From NCBI GenBank assembly GCA_903928015.1, contig CAIYPF010000100.1, forward strand, positions 1 to 44,541: DNA of 44,541 nt, in the 5' to 3' direction. The position numbers and the translations under genes were made by a program. Position 1 is the stretch's first letter; every line of letters begins with the position of its first letter. Positions 1 through 8,357 of this stretch are shown here, piece after piece. Origin of the DNA: an uncultured Gammaproteobacteria bacterium. Lineage in GTDB: Bacteria; Pseudomonadota; Gammaproteobacteria; Pseudomonadales; UBA5518. The notes under the pieces are model-generated. The model was not told the DNA's origin. It was given only the letters and a program-made list of their open reading frames with translations, and did no database searches.

Positions 1-2567
1 CCTCGCCGACGAGCCCGACGTCGCCAACGAGCCCGACTTCTCCGACGAGTCCGACTTCGCCAACGAGCCCGACTTCTCCGACGAGTCCGACGTCGCCTAC
101 GAGCCCGACTTCGCCCACGAGCCCGACGTCGCCCACGTGTCCGACGTCGCCCACGAGCCCGACCTCGCCCACGAGTCCGACGTCGCCCACGAGCCCGACA
201 TCGCCGACTAGCCCGACTTCGCCGACCAGTCCGACGTCGCCGACTAGTCCGACTAGTCCGACTTCGCCCACGAGTCCGACGTCGCCGACTAGCCCGACCT
301 CACCGACGAGTCCGACCTCGCCGACCAGCCCGACGTCGCCAACGAGCCCGACGTCGCCAACGAGCCCGACCTCACCGACGAGCCCGACGTCGCCCACGGT
401 CTCGACCACGAGCCACACGGTTTACGAGTCGGGCTTGCAGCACGGGACCAGGGAAGGGATTGCCACGACCACGGTGATGGGTCACATCACCGTGGGCGAT
501 GCAGACGGAAGATCCGACATCCGCAGCATCACGATCGCCGGCACGGAGCTGACCATCGGCACATCGGGGCTGGCCGGACTTGTAGGTGAAAGTATCGACA
601 CGGGCTTCGGCACGCTGACGATCACAGCGAGTCATGGCGGCACGCTCGACTTCAGCTACACGCTGGATTCAACCGTGGACAATGACTCGGTCGCAGGTGC
701 GACCAACAGTGCCTACGTCGAGGCCATCCGGGTCACGGTACGTGACGCCTTTGCGAGCGCCAGCGCCGACATCCGCGTCGAGATCCGTGATGACGCGCCG
801 ATCGCAGGTCTCGCCCCTGCCGCGGCCGTAGTGGTCTCCGAGAACGCTATCGGGAGCGCGTCCGCAAGCCTGCAACTCAGTCTCGATACCACAGGCCATG
901 GCTCCGCAAGTGGTGCCGATGTACCGGCTGCGGTCCGATTCGGCTTGACGCTGCAGGCCAGTGGCCAGGACAGCGGCTTGCGCACCACGGACGGTCAGCA
1001 CGTGCTGCTGTACTCGGGTGGGCCGGGGTCCGTAATCGGCCGCACCGCGAGCGGGACGGAAGCCTTCCGGATCTCGGTCGATGCCGTTACCGGCCTGGCA
1101 ACCGTCACCTTGCTTGCCGCACTTGCTCACCCGGCAGGCACCGATGTTCTGCACCTGGGCGCGAACCTCGTGTTCGCCACCACCACCATCGTCGATGCCG
1201 ATGGAGACAGCGCCACGGCTTCGATCGATTTCAGCAGCCTTGCGGGATTCAGCGACTCACAGCCGGTGATCACGGCGGTCCAGAACGCAGCTCTTGGCAA
1301 CGAGGCTGGCCTTTCCGTGACAGGACACATCAGCGCCTCGGCAGCAGATACGGTCACGGGTTTCGACCTGTCACCAAGCCTGGCGCACGCGCCTGCCGGC
1401 CTCAGTTACGAGCTCCAGAGCGATGGCTCCTTGCTTGGCAAGGACAGTTCCGGGTCCTCTGTATTCAGCCTTTCTGTCAACTCCGATGGCGATTACACCT
1501 TCACCGCGCTGCGCAGTGAAGCGACGCTATCGGCTGGTACCTCGGGCTTCAAGAACCTGGCCGTCGCACCAGGCACGCCCACCGTGTCTGCCTCGACCGC
1601 TCTTTACGGAAGTTACGACCCGGCAACCGGCGCAGGAATCGGATCCGCCATCACATCGGTTGTCTTCTCATCGACGCAGGGCTCTCTGAACCCCTCTGCC
1701 GACGGGCTCGGCATCGGCAACAACCTGATCGACAACCCCAGGACGGCACCGGCGGAAGTGCTCGGCATGCAGTTCAGCGATGCGCTCTCGAACGCGTCAC
1801 TGAAGATCGGCAATCTGAACACGTCCGAGACGCTCACCTGGAAGGTCTACCTGCACGGAAATCTCGTCGATTCGGGCCAGATCGGACAGACCTACGTGGA
1901 TGTCAGCGGCCACACCGTTGCCATAACGCGCAGCGAAGCGCCGACCTACCTCTTCGACCTCGGCAAGAATGGTCTCGACGCCGGCGTCATGTTCGATCGC
2001 ATCGAAATCTCCGCAGGAGAGGGAACCTCCTACAAGTTCATCGGCCTCGGCATAGAAAAGCCGGTGCCGGTGCAGGACCTGCAACTCGAGTTCGGGGTGT
2101 CGGCGACAGACGGAGACGGTGATCGCTCCGCCACCGCGAATTTCACGGTGCATATGGCCGGTGCGGATAACGTCGTCCACGACACCTCCGGAGATACGGT
2201 TCTCACGGGCAGCGAGGGCGCGGATGTCTTCCGCTGGAGCCTTGCGGATGCCGGGGCAACGGACACTGTCACGGACTTCAACACGGCGAGCCCCGCGGCG
2301 GGCGGAGACGTGCTGGATATCCACGACCTCCTGCCACCGGAGAGTGCGGGCAACCTGGGAAGCTATTTGCGCTTCGAGGACTCGGGCAGCGGAGGCACGC
2401 TGCTGAAGATCAGCCAGGAAGGCGCCTTCAACGGGGATGCCGCGCATGATGCGGGCGTGAACTACCAGAGCATCGATCTGCAGCACGTGGATCTGGGCGG
2501 CCTGGGCAGCACGCAGCAGCAGATCATCGACAACCTGCTCGGCAGCGGTAAACTCATCACCGACTGA
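1..2567 (+). CDS. Large type I secreted (LapA/RTX-type) adhesin, C-terminal part; 5' end outside window
   Basis: The reading frame is open from the left edge (first full codon at base 3), so the ATG at 435 is internal; 854 residues are visible. Order: about 44 Ser-Pro-Thr tripeptides (bases 3-398); a repeat domain beginning VYESGL with GTREG and DADG motifs, as in VCBS/T1SS-143-type repeats; a stretch resembling DUF5801 repeats ([18 protein letters not shown]); a second DGDGD-containing repeat; and a C-terminal block from [13 protein letters not shown] to [11 protein letters not shown] that matches the VCA0849-type type I secretion target domain. No classical GGxGxD nonapeptide array is visible. 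Such proteins leave through an ABC-MFP-TolC channel and remain surface-bound as biofilm adhesins. The LapD-, LapG- and TolC-like genes just downstream support this role. The N-terminal retention module that LapG would cleave lies to the left and cannot be checked. Confidence 0.9.
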   Translation, partial: SPTSPTSPTSPTSPTSPTSPTSPTSPTSPTSPTSPTSPTSPTSPTCPTSPTSPTSPTSPTSPTSPTSPTSPTSPTSPTSPTSPTSPTSPTSPTSPTSPTSPTSPTSPTSPTSPTSPTSPTSPTSPTSPTSPTVSTTSHTVYESGLQHGTREGIATTTVMGHITVGDADGRSDIRSITIAGTELTIGTSGLAGLVGESIDTGFGTLTITASHGGTLDFSYTLDSTVDNDSVAGATNSAYVEAIRVTVRDAFASASADIRVEIRDDAPIAGLAPAAAVVVSENAIGSASASLQLSLDTTGHGSASGADVPAAVRFGLTLQASGQDSGLRTTDGQHVLLYSGGPGSVIGRTASGTEAFRISVDAVTGLATVTLLAALAHPAGTDVLHLGANLVFATTTIVDADGDSATASIDFSSLAGFSDSQPVITAVQNAALGNEAGLSVTGHISASAADTVTGFDLSPSLAHAPAGLSYELQSDGSLLGKDSSGSSVFSLSVNSDGDYTFTALRSEATLSAGTSGFKNLAVAPGTPTVSASTALYGSYDPATGAGIGSAITSVVFSSTQGSLNPSADGLGIGNNLIDNPRTAPAEVLGMQFSDALSNASLKIGNLNTSETLTWKVYLHGNLVDSGQIGQTYVDVSGHTVAITRSEAPTYLFDLGKNGLDAGVMFDRIEISAGEGTSYKFIGLGIEKPVPVQDLQLEFGVSATDGDGDRSATANFTVHMAGADNVVHDTSGDTVLTGSEGADVFRWSLADAGATDTVTDFNTASPAAGGDVLDIHDLLPPESAGNLGSYLRFEDSGSGGTLLKISQEGAFNGDAAHDAGVNYQSIDLQHVDLGGLGSTQQQIIDNLLGSGKLITD
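3..398 (+). repeat. 44-copy 9-bp tandem repeat encoding (Ser-Pro-Thr)n
   Basis: Forty-four consecutive 9-bp units encode Ser-Pro-Thr in the adhesin frame, and the array continues past the left edge. Serine codons alternate between TCN and AGY, giving an 18-bp higher-order unit; the alternation slips once, where two AGT units are adjacent (about 246-263). One unit has TGT (138-140), turning Ser into Cys. Another frame reads EPDxxxEPD-like peptides but hits stops. The tract probably forms an extended, possibly glycosylated stalk (inference). Confidence 0.95.
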
Positions 2568-2577
2568 CCTTTTGTCG

Positions 2578-2604
2578 CTCCCCGGCGATCACCTCGCCGG
2601 GGAG
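2578..2604 (+). terminator. Perfect 11-bp hairpin after the adhesin gene
   Basis: Arms 2578-2588 and 2594-2604 are perfectly complementary (CTCCCCGGCGA and TCGCCGGGGAG) with a 5-nt loop, starting 10 bases after the adhesin stop. No T-run follows on the plus strand, so this is either a factor-assisted terminator or an mRNA 3'-end stabiliser that separates the adhesin from the small gene downstream. Confidence 0.55.
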
Positions 2605-2631
2605 TGGCTTGCGCCCCACCGGAGCCCGATG

Positions 2632-2958
2632 ATGAGTCACTACGTGAAGCGGAACGCCGAAGGGCTGGTCGTGGCTGTAAGCGTCGAGCCCTTGGACGGA
2701 TTCGAGATCGCTACGGCGAGCGGCGAGGAACTCGCCCGCGGCATGGAGCAATCACTGGAAACGCCGAGCCGCTTCGAAGAATCCGACCGGGATGTCGTCC
2801 GGGTGCTCGATGACCTCATCAACCTTCTGGTCGAAAAGAACACCATCCGTTTTACCGACCTGCCCCTCGCGGCCCAGCGCAAACTCCTGGAGCGCAAGGG
2901 GCTGCGCAGAAGCGGATCCCACCTCGGATTGCTCGGCGAGGACTCCTCGCTTTTCTGA
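2632..2958 (+). CDS. Small conserved hypothetical protein (108 aa)
   Basis: The protein begins MSHYVKRNAEGLVVAVS and ends LLGEDSSLF. The central part, DVVRVLDDLINLLVEKNTIRFTDLPLAAQRKLLERKGLR, resembles a family of small gammaproteobacterial proteins with a YVKRDxxG start and a RVLEDLIDxL...IxFTDLPxAAQxKLL core. From memory, these are sometimes labelled 'tryptophan synthase subunit beta like' without functional basis. The start at 2632 is preferred over the adjacent ATG at 2629 because GGAG (2621-2624) lies 7 bases upstream of it. No signal peptide or membrane segment is seen, so it is probably cytosolic. It sits between the adhesin and the convergent lapD-like gene; no role in adhesion can be inferred from sequence. 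Function unknown. Confidence 0.75.
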   Translation: MSHYVKRNAEGLVVAVSVEPLDGFEIATASGEELARGMEQSLETPSRFEESDRDVVRVLDDLINLLVEKNTIRFTDLPLAAQRKLLERKGLRRSGSHLGLLGEDSSLF

Positions 2959-2971
2959 TGCTTCCCTCGGG

Positions 2972-4909
2972 CTACGCGCCAGCCGGGCGCGCCGTCACAG
3001 CAGGCCCCGTAACACCATCGAATCCAAGCTCAAGCAAGGCCGAAATCTCGGCCTCGGTGCGCGCGCCCTCGCCTATCGCACTCAAACCTATCGAGTGGGC
3101 GATGATCGCAAGACCGCGCAAGAAGACCTGGTTCGCGGCGTTCTGTTCCAGTCCCTGCACGAACGAGGCATCGATTTTCATGTAATCGAGGCCGAGGTCG
3201 TGCAGCTGTCCGATACGCGATACCTGGTGCCCCACATGCTCGATGCCAAGGCGGCACCCGACGGGCTTCAGCAGCGCGCAAAGGACCCGGAACTGCTCGA
3301 TATTCTGGAACACGCCGTGCTCTGGAACCTCGAGCCACAGACGGCTCGCAATTTCGGGCATTCCCGCCAGACGGGCCGCAATACGGTGCAGCGTCACGGG
3401 GTCGCCCATGGCCTGCGCGGAGAGGTTCACGCACAGGGATTCCGTGCCGCCACGCAGTCGCTCCAGTGCAAGCCCTACAACGATTTCGTCCAGGCGCGGC
3501 CCGAAGCCCAGCCGGGATACCCAAGGCATGAACTCACCCGCTGCGAGCCACTCGCCATCCGCAGCGAGCCGGACGCGGGCCACACATTCGCTGTGCACTA
3601 CAGCACCCGATGCGTCGGTAACGGGATAGCTCTGCAGGCGTACATCGCCGCGCGCGAAGGCCTCTTCGAGTGATGTGCGCCAGCCGGGCAGCCCGCCTGC
3701 TCCCGATGCCTGCACCGGTGCAGCCTGCTCGGATGCGGCCACCTGTACCGGGTCACCGCTGTCCACCGCCGCGGCTAGCGCCGCGTCGACGCGCGCGAGC
3801 ACCGAGCCCATCTTCTCGCTGAAGTGATACGGAGTGGCGGCAGTCGGCATGCGGCACACCGCAGAGAGATTCAGTTCGCGCGCCAGCATGAGCATCGATT
3901 CGTGCACCGCGCGGGCAAGCGCCTGCGGGTCGGAAGCTCCCGGCGCAAGCACCGCAAAGTCTGATCCGTTCAGGCGGCCGAAATCCCATTCGGAGCCTTC
4001 GGGGGCCATCGCGCGCAGGGAGTCTGCAAAACGCCTGATAAAGCCATCCATCACCGACCAGCCTTCGTTGCGATTGAGTTCGGTGAGGTCTTGGAGACGG
4101 GCAATCAGCACTACCCCATCCGAACTCGCGTCATCGCGCTGCAGCACCGACTGAAGTCGCGCGATGAAATGCCCCCTGTTAAGCAACGCCGAGACCTGAT
4201 CGTAGTGGGCCTCCCGCCGCAGGTTGTCGAGTCGAAGCGACTCCTCCTCCAGCATCAGGCGTACGCGTTTTGTGAGCAGGTTCATCGAGCGCACGACTGC
4301 CTGGAACTCGAGGGTCCCTGGCTCGCGCGTGGTGATGAATCGGCGGGCGCCGATCGCCTCGGCCTGGGTTACAACATCATCAAGCGGACGGAGGATCACA
4401 CGCAGGAGGAAAGTGCCAGCAAGCCCGGCAAGCAGAGATGCAGCGAGGAACCAGCCGAGCAAGCGGGTGCTGCCGGCCCACAGCGAGGCATAGGCAAAAC
4501 GGGTGTGGCTCGCGATCTCCAGGGTGCCGTACTGCTTCCATCCGTCCTGGACCTGGGCTACCCCCGGGGCAACCTCGATCCTCAGCAGCTCGCGAAACCA
4601 GGCAGGTGCGCCCGGGTCACGGGCGTCGCTGGTGTACTCGACGATGACTTGCCCGCGCGGATCGATGAGCCGGATGTGCTCGTAGTTGCCCAGATCGAAC
4701 TGCGAGGAAAGCAGCAGCCCCACTTCCACTGGGTCCTTGGGCATCTGTCCCAGCACCGACGCGAGCGAATTGGCGTTGTCGAGGTTCTTGAGAGACAGCT
4801 GTTCCTCGAGGTAGCTCTTGGCCGAGAGGCTGCTCACCAGAAAACTGCCGCCGAAGGCGATGAGCATGAGTAGCGCGATGGCCAGCCACAGCTGCTTGAT
4901 CAGGGACAT
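2972..4909 (-). CDS. lapD: LapD-like c-di-GMP receptor (degenerate GGDEF-EAL)
   Basis: A 645-residue inner-membrane protein. TM1 is near residues 6-26, the periplasmic LapD/MoxY-type domain spans about 27-147 (DGWKQYG, W124, in the region corresponding to the conserved Trp of Pseudomonas LapD), TM2 is near 149-171, HAMP about 172-225, GGDEF about 235-390 and EAL about 410-640. Both enzymatic domains look dead: RLGGDEF is RLNGSDF (312-318), EAL is ECV (441-443), and DDFG is EHVG (557-560). That is the pattern of LapD, which binds c-di-GMP and sequesters LapG in the periplasm so that the adhesin stays uncleaved. Start 4909 (MSLIKQL) is chosen because GGAAGG lies just upstream and the N-terminus aligns with known LapD. 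An upstream ATG at 4948 overlaps the lapG stop as ATGA and is an alternative. Confidence 0.92.
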   Translation of the reverse strand: MSLIKQLWLAIALLMLIAFGGSFLVSSLSAKSYLEEQLSLKNLDNANSLASVLGQMPKDPVEVGLLLSSQFDLGNYEHIRLIDPRGQVIVEYTSDARDPGAPAWFRELLRIEVAPGVAQVQDGWKQYGTLEIASHTRFAYASLWAGSTRLLGWFLAASLLAGLAGTFLLRVILRPLDDVVTQAEAIGARRFITTREPGTLEFQAVVRSMNLLTKRVRLMLEEESLRLDNLRREAHYDQVSALLNRGHFIARLQSVLQRDDASSDGVVLIARLQDLTELNRNEGWSVMDGFIRRFADSLRAMAPEGSEWDFGRLNGSDFAVLAPGASDPQALARAVHESMLMLARELNLSAVCRMPTAATPYHFSEKMGSVLARVDAALAAAVDSGDPVQVAASEQAAPVQASGAGGLPGWRTSLEEAFARGDVRLQSYPVTDASGAVVHSECVARVRLAADGEWLAAGEFMPWVSRLGFGPRLDEIVVGLALERLRGGTESLCVNLSAQAMGDPVTLHRIAARLAGMPEIASRLWLEVPEHGVFQNIEQFRVLCALLKPVGCRLGIEHVGHQVSRIGQLHDLGLDYMKIDASFVQGLEQNAANQVFLRGLAIIAHSIGLSAIGEGARTEAEISALLELGFDGVTGPAVTARPAGA

Positions 4910-4947
4910 TCCGCCTTCCTCCGTAAAGATCACGCGGTCGCGCGACA

Positions 4948-5652
4948 TCAGTTTAGGCCGTCCGCCGACATCCGGCTAAGGAGGTCGCGCCAGCGGGACA
5001 AGCGAGCGTTGGGGTCCGCAACGGCAGGCCCGCGCGAGCCGGCCACCCACAAACCCTGGCTGTTGAAGCCGAAGATCGGGCGCAGATCCGTACGGCGCGA
5101 GGCAGGCCGCACTTCGCTCACGAGGTTGTCCAACACCAGCGGCTCGCCCTCGGGCGTCTCGTAATAGGCAAGCACCATATGGGCCTGGCTGAGACCACTG
5201 CCGGGCAGACCGAACTCCGCGCGCACGTAGGTGATGCGAAGCCGTTCTATAGGCACACCCAGCAGTCCCAGCGTGACGTACTTGCTGATGCTGTAGTCCT
5301 CGCAGTCGCCCTGGCCACGACCCAGGGTCTCCAGAGGCGTCGCCCAGTAATCAGCCTGCTTCCAGACGATCTGGTCATCCTCGAAGAGCACATGGCTGTT
5401 GAAGAAGGCGTTGACCAGCTCAAGGCGCTCACGCTCGGGCTTTGTCCTGGCTGATTCGATCATGCTGCGCCAGGCACGAAGGGTCTCCTCGCCCTGAGCC
5501 CCGTAACGCTCGGCGGCGAGAGCCACCACGCGATCGAGGTCGGGGGCGGCAGCGACGAGAACGGCAAAGAGCGCGACAAGCGGAAGGGCTATCAGTGCGC
5601 GCACTGAGCGGGAGACTGAACTGCGGATGATGCGGCCGGGAATGTTGGTCAC
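4948..5652 (-). CDS. lapG: LapG-like periplasmic cysteine protease
   Basis: A 234-residue bacterial transglutaminase-like cysteine protease. A basic N-terminus (residues 1-18) and hydrophobic stretch (19-36) act as an export signal. The catalytic triad is visible: C117 in GRGQGDCEDYSISKYV, H158 in QAHMVLAYY and D175 in VLDNL. LapG cuts the N-terminal retention module of LapA-type adhesins, usually at a di-alanine site, releasing them when LapD lacks c-di-GMP. The gene lies immediately upstream of the lapD-like gene on the same strand, as expected for a protease-receptor pair. The start is GTG at 5652 with no strong ribosome binding site; a GTG at V17 would still leave a signal sequence. The presumed substrate is the adhesin at the left end. 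Confidence 0.92.
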   Translation of the reverse strand: MTNIPGRIIRSSVSRSVRALIALPLVALFAVLVAAAPDLDRVVALAAERYGAQGEETLRAWRSMIESARTKPERERLELVNAFFNSHVLFEDDQIVWKQADYWATPLETLGRGQGDCEDYSISKYVTLGLLGVPIERLRITYVRAEFGLPGSGLSQAHMVLAYYETPEGEPLVLDNLVSEVRPASRRTDLRPIFGFNSQGLWVAGSRGPAVADPNARLSRWRDLLSRMSADGLN

Positions 5653-5727
5653 GTTGTGCCCGGATGCGCCCGCGCGCGACTGGATGTCATGGATGGAATC
5701 CGACTGGCTAACATCCGAGGGGGCCGA

Positions 5728-5733
5728 TATAGT
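5728..5733 (+). promoter_or_regulatory. Candidate -10 box upstream of tolC-like gene
   Basis: TATAGT lies 57 bases before the tolC-like ATG in the 138-bp divergent gap between lapG and tolC. No convincing -35 box is seen at the right distance, so this is a weak call. Confidence 0.25.
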
Positions 5734-5790
5734 TGCCCCGTCCGCTCATGGCCGACGGATTGCGGCTCAAGTATCGGGGACGGTTCGGTG

Positions 5791-7365
5791 ATGTTCAAGA
5801 AAAGCCTGTGGATAGCGCTGGCATCAGTGTCCTTCACGGTTGTCGCGCAGGAAGCGCCAACCCCGGGGGCTCTGGTGAGTCTTGTCGATGCAGCCCGGCA
5901 GAGCGTAGTCGAAAACCCCGAAGTCCTTGCAGCCTGGCACGAGTACGAAGCCGCATCCGAGCAGACGCGCGTCGCGCGCGGCGGGTATCTCCCCCGGGTC
6001 GACCTCGAAGCAGGCGTCGGCGAGGAACGCATCGACGACCCACGCTACGCCCAGAATACCTTCAGCCGGGACAGGGTCTCTGTCTCGCTCAGCCAGATGC
6101 TTTTCGACGGCTTCCGTACCCGCAACGAGGTGCGGCGCCTGAATCACGCCGCCAGAACCCGTTACTACGAGGTACTGGAGGCATCGGAGCAGGCGTCCGC
6201 AGAAACGGCACGCGCCTATTTCGATGTCCTTCGTCACCGCGGACTGGTCGAACTCTCCGAGGAGAACTACGCCACGCACCGCATGATCTACGACCAGATC
6301 GAGCGCAGGGTGCGCGCGGGCGTCAGTCGCCGGGTCGATCTGGAGCAGGTCTCGGGGCGTCTCGCACTCTCGGAGTCGAACCTCCTGACGGATGTGACCA
6401 ACCTCCACGACGTGAGCATGCGCTATCAGCGCGTTGTCGGTGAGATCCCCGCAGAGAAACTCGAGGAGCCCAGGATCGCTCCGGATCTCTTGCCTGGCTC
6501 GATCAAAGAGACACTGCAGTCCGCCTACCAGAACAGCCCTCTCATGAATGCGGCCATCGCCAACATGTGGTCAGCCGATGCCGCCACCGATGTTGCAAAA
6601 GCCGCCTACCTGCCGCGCTTCGACGTTCAGGCGCGCCAGGACGTCTGGCACGACAAGGACGACATCAACGGGCGCTACGAGCAAGGCATCGTGGAACTGG
6701 TGATGCGCTACAACCTGTACAACGGCGGCTCGGATTCCGCCGAAAAACGCCGCCTCATCGACAAAACCTACCAGGCCGTCGACATCCGTAACAAAACCTG
6801 TCGCGACATCCGGCAGGACGTGAGCATTGCCTGGAACAATACCCGGCGCCTTGAAGAGCAGAAAACCTACCTCGACCGCCACCAACTCGCCATCGAGAAG
6901 GCGCGCGAGGCATACAAGCGCCAGTTCGACATCGGACAGCGCACGCTGCTGGACATTCTGGACACCGAAAACGAGTACTACGAAGCGCGTCGGGCCTATC
7001 TGAACGCTGATCGAGACCACTCCATTTCCTACGCACGCACACTGGCGGGCAGCGGCAAGCTGGTCGCGGCACTCGGGCTGGGTCCGGATCTTCATCTGAT
7101 GGAACTGCCGCCCGGTTATGACGCGGCAAACCCCGACATGTACGCAATCTGTCCGCAGGAATCGGATGCGGCAATGTCCATCGACAAGGACAAGGTGTTC
7201 AGGGACGCGATGGAGAAGAGAGGCTACATGCAGCCCTCGCCGGCAGCGCAAACGCCGGCGGCCCCTCTTCCCTACATGAAGGGTGGTCCCGCGCCCGACA
7301 GCACCGCAAAACCCCAGGATCCGGCGGCATTGCCTGAAGAATCGCCGATGCCCCCGAAGTGGTGA
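5791..7365 (+). CDS. TolC-family type I secretion outer membrane protein (LapE-like)
   Basis: A 524-residue outer membrane efflux protein starting MFKKSLWIALASVSFTVVAQ, a signal peptide with likely cleavage after VVA. The start at 5791 is preferred because the longer frame to 5656 would bury the signal peptide. Family hallmarks are visible: LVDAARQSVVENPEVLAAW, LSQMLFDGFRT, RAYFDVLRHRGLVELSEENYATHR, the second repeat with YNLYNGG, and FDIGQRTLLDILDTENEYYEARRAY near the C-terminal helix. These place it with TIGR01844-type channels such as LapE/AggA. A Pro/Ala-rich tail (about 470-524) follows. It would form the outer membrane exit for the adhesin. It is divergent from lapG; no ABC ATPase (LapB) or membrane fusion protein (LapC) is found in the window. 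Confidence 0.92.
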   Translation: MFKKSLWIALASVSFTVVAQEAPTPGALVSLVDAARQSVVENPEVLAAWHEYEAASEQTRVARGGYLPRVDLEAGVGEERIDDPRYAQNTFSRDRVSVSLSQMLFDGFRTRNEVRRLNHAARTRYYEVLEASEQASAETARAYFDVLRHRGLVELSEENYATHRMIYDQIERRVRAGVSRRVDLEQVSGRLALSESNLLTDVTNLHDVSMRYQRVVGEIPAEKLEEPRIAPDLLPGSIKETLQSAYQNSPLMNAAIANMWSADAATDVAKAAYLPRFDVQARQDVWHDKDDINGRYEQGIVELVMRYNLYNGGSDSAEKRRLIDKTYQAVDIRNKTCRDIRQDVSIAWNNTRRLEEQKTYLDRHQLAIEKAREAYKRQFDIGQRTLLDILDTENEYYEARRAYLNADRDHSISYARTLAGSGKLVAALGLGPDLHLMELPPGYDAANPDMYAICPQESDAAMSIDKDKVFRDAMEKRGYMQPSPAAQTPAAPLPYMKGGPAPDSTAKPQDPAALPEESPMPPKW

Positions 7366-7373
7366 GACCGCGC

Positions 7374-8357
7374 TCAGGGAATCAGAACGATCTTCCCGAT
7401 ATGCGCGCTGGACTCCATCAGACGGTGTGCATCGGCAGCATCCGCCAGCGCTAAGCGTGCTGCCATGACGGCCTTCACCCTGCCCGACTCGATGAGCGGC
7501 CACACGTTCTGCTCGACCGCGCTGGCCAGCGCTGCCTTGAAGGCCTCCGGGCGCGCGCGCAAGGTGGAGCCCGTGAAGGTGAGGCGCTTCAGCATCACGG
7601 GCATCAGGTTCACAGACACGTTTGAGCCCTGAAGAAACGCAATCTGGACAATCCTGCCGTCCTCGGCCGCGCACTGGATGTTGCGCTGCACATAGTCCCC
7701 GCCAACCATATCGAGAATCAGGTCCGCGCCACGCCCGGACGTGAACTCTTTCACCACGGCCACATAATCTTCCGAACGGTAATCGACACAGCGCTCCGCG
7801 CCGAGTTGCTCGCAGGCCGTGCACTTCTCCGCACTGCCTGCCGTGGCGATGACACGCGCCCCCAGTGCCCGTCCCAACTGTATGGCGATGGTGCCTATCC
7901 CGCTGCTGCCACCATGCACCAGCAAGACTTCGCCTGCGGAAAGCCGGCCGCGCTCGAACACGTTGCTCCAGACGGTGAACACCGTCTCAGGCAGTGCTGC
8001 GGCCTCTTCGATAGACACGCCTCGTGGTACCGGCAAGGCCTGTCGGGCGGGAACGTTCACATACTCTGCGTAGCCTCCGCCCGAGACCAGCCCGCAGACG
8101 CGGTCGCCCACACGCCAGCGCTCCACCCCCGAACCGAGAGCGACGACTTCACCCGCAATCTCGAGACCGGGAATATCCGAGGCGCCCGGCGGAGGCGCGT
8201 AGAAGCCTTGTCGTTGCACCACGTCAGGGCGATTCACGCCAGCAGCGCTGACACGTACGAGAATCTCGCCCGGGCCTGCCGCAGGCCGCGGCCGCCTTGT
8301 CTCACGCAACACCTCAGGACCGCCGAAGGCACTGATCTCCACACAACGCATATCCAT
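7374..8357 (-). CDS. Zinc-independent NAD(P)H quinone oxidoreductase (PIG3 family)
   Basis: About 327 residues of the medium-chain dehydrogenase/reductase fold without zinc ligands. It begins MDMRCVEISAFGGPEVLRETRRP and carries AAGVNRPDVVQRQGFYAPPPGASDIPGLEIAGEV, typical of the PIG3/TIGR02824 quinone oxidoreductases. The nucleotide-binding loop is VHGGSSGIGTIAIQLG. It is expected to reduce quinones or enals with NADPH in the cytosol. ATG 8357 overlaps the stop of the upstream SDR gene as TGATG, suggesting coupled translation; TTG 8360 and ATG 8351 are other in-frame possibilities. It converges on the tolC-like gene with only 8 bases between the stops. Confidence 0.88.
   Translation of the reverse strand: MDMRCVEISAFGGPEVLRETRRPRPAAGPGEILVRVSAAGVNRPDVVQRQGFYAPPPGASDIPGLEIAGEVVALGSGVERWRVGDRVCGLVSGGGYAEYVNVPARQALPVPRGVSIEEAAALPETVFTVWSNVFERGRLSAGEVLLVHGGSSGIGTIAIQLGRALGARVIATAGSAEKCTACEQLGAERCVDYRSEDYVAVVKEFTSGRGADLILDMVGGDYVQRNIQCAAEDGRIVQIAFLQGSNVSVNLMPVMLKRLTFTGSTLRARPEAFKAALASAVEQNVWPLIESGRVKAVMAARLALADAADAHRLMESSAHIGKIVLIP

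Noticed and set aside
1-398. CRISPR-like array at the left end
   Set aside because: Units are 9 bp with no spacers and translate as SPT in frame with the adhesin; it is a coding minisatellite.
435-437. ATG 435 as the adhesin start
   Set aside because: The frame is open upstream to the window edge through the SPT array, and the protein lacks any secretion or retention N-terminus at this point, so it is internal.
372-635. 87-residue minus-strand open frame over the adhesin start
   Set aside because: Arg/Gly-rich shadow of the SPT and repeat-domain coding strand with no motif.
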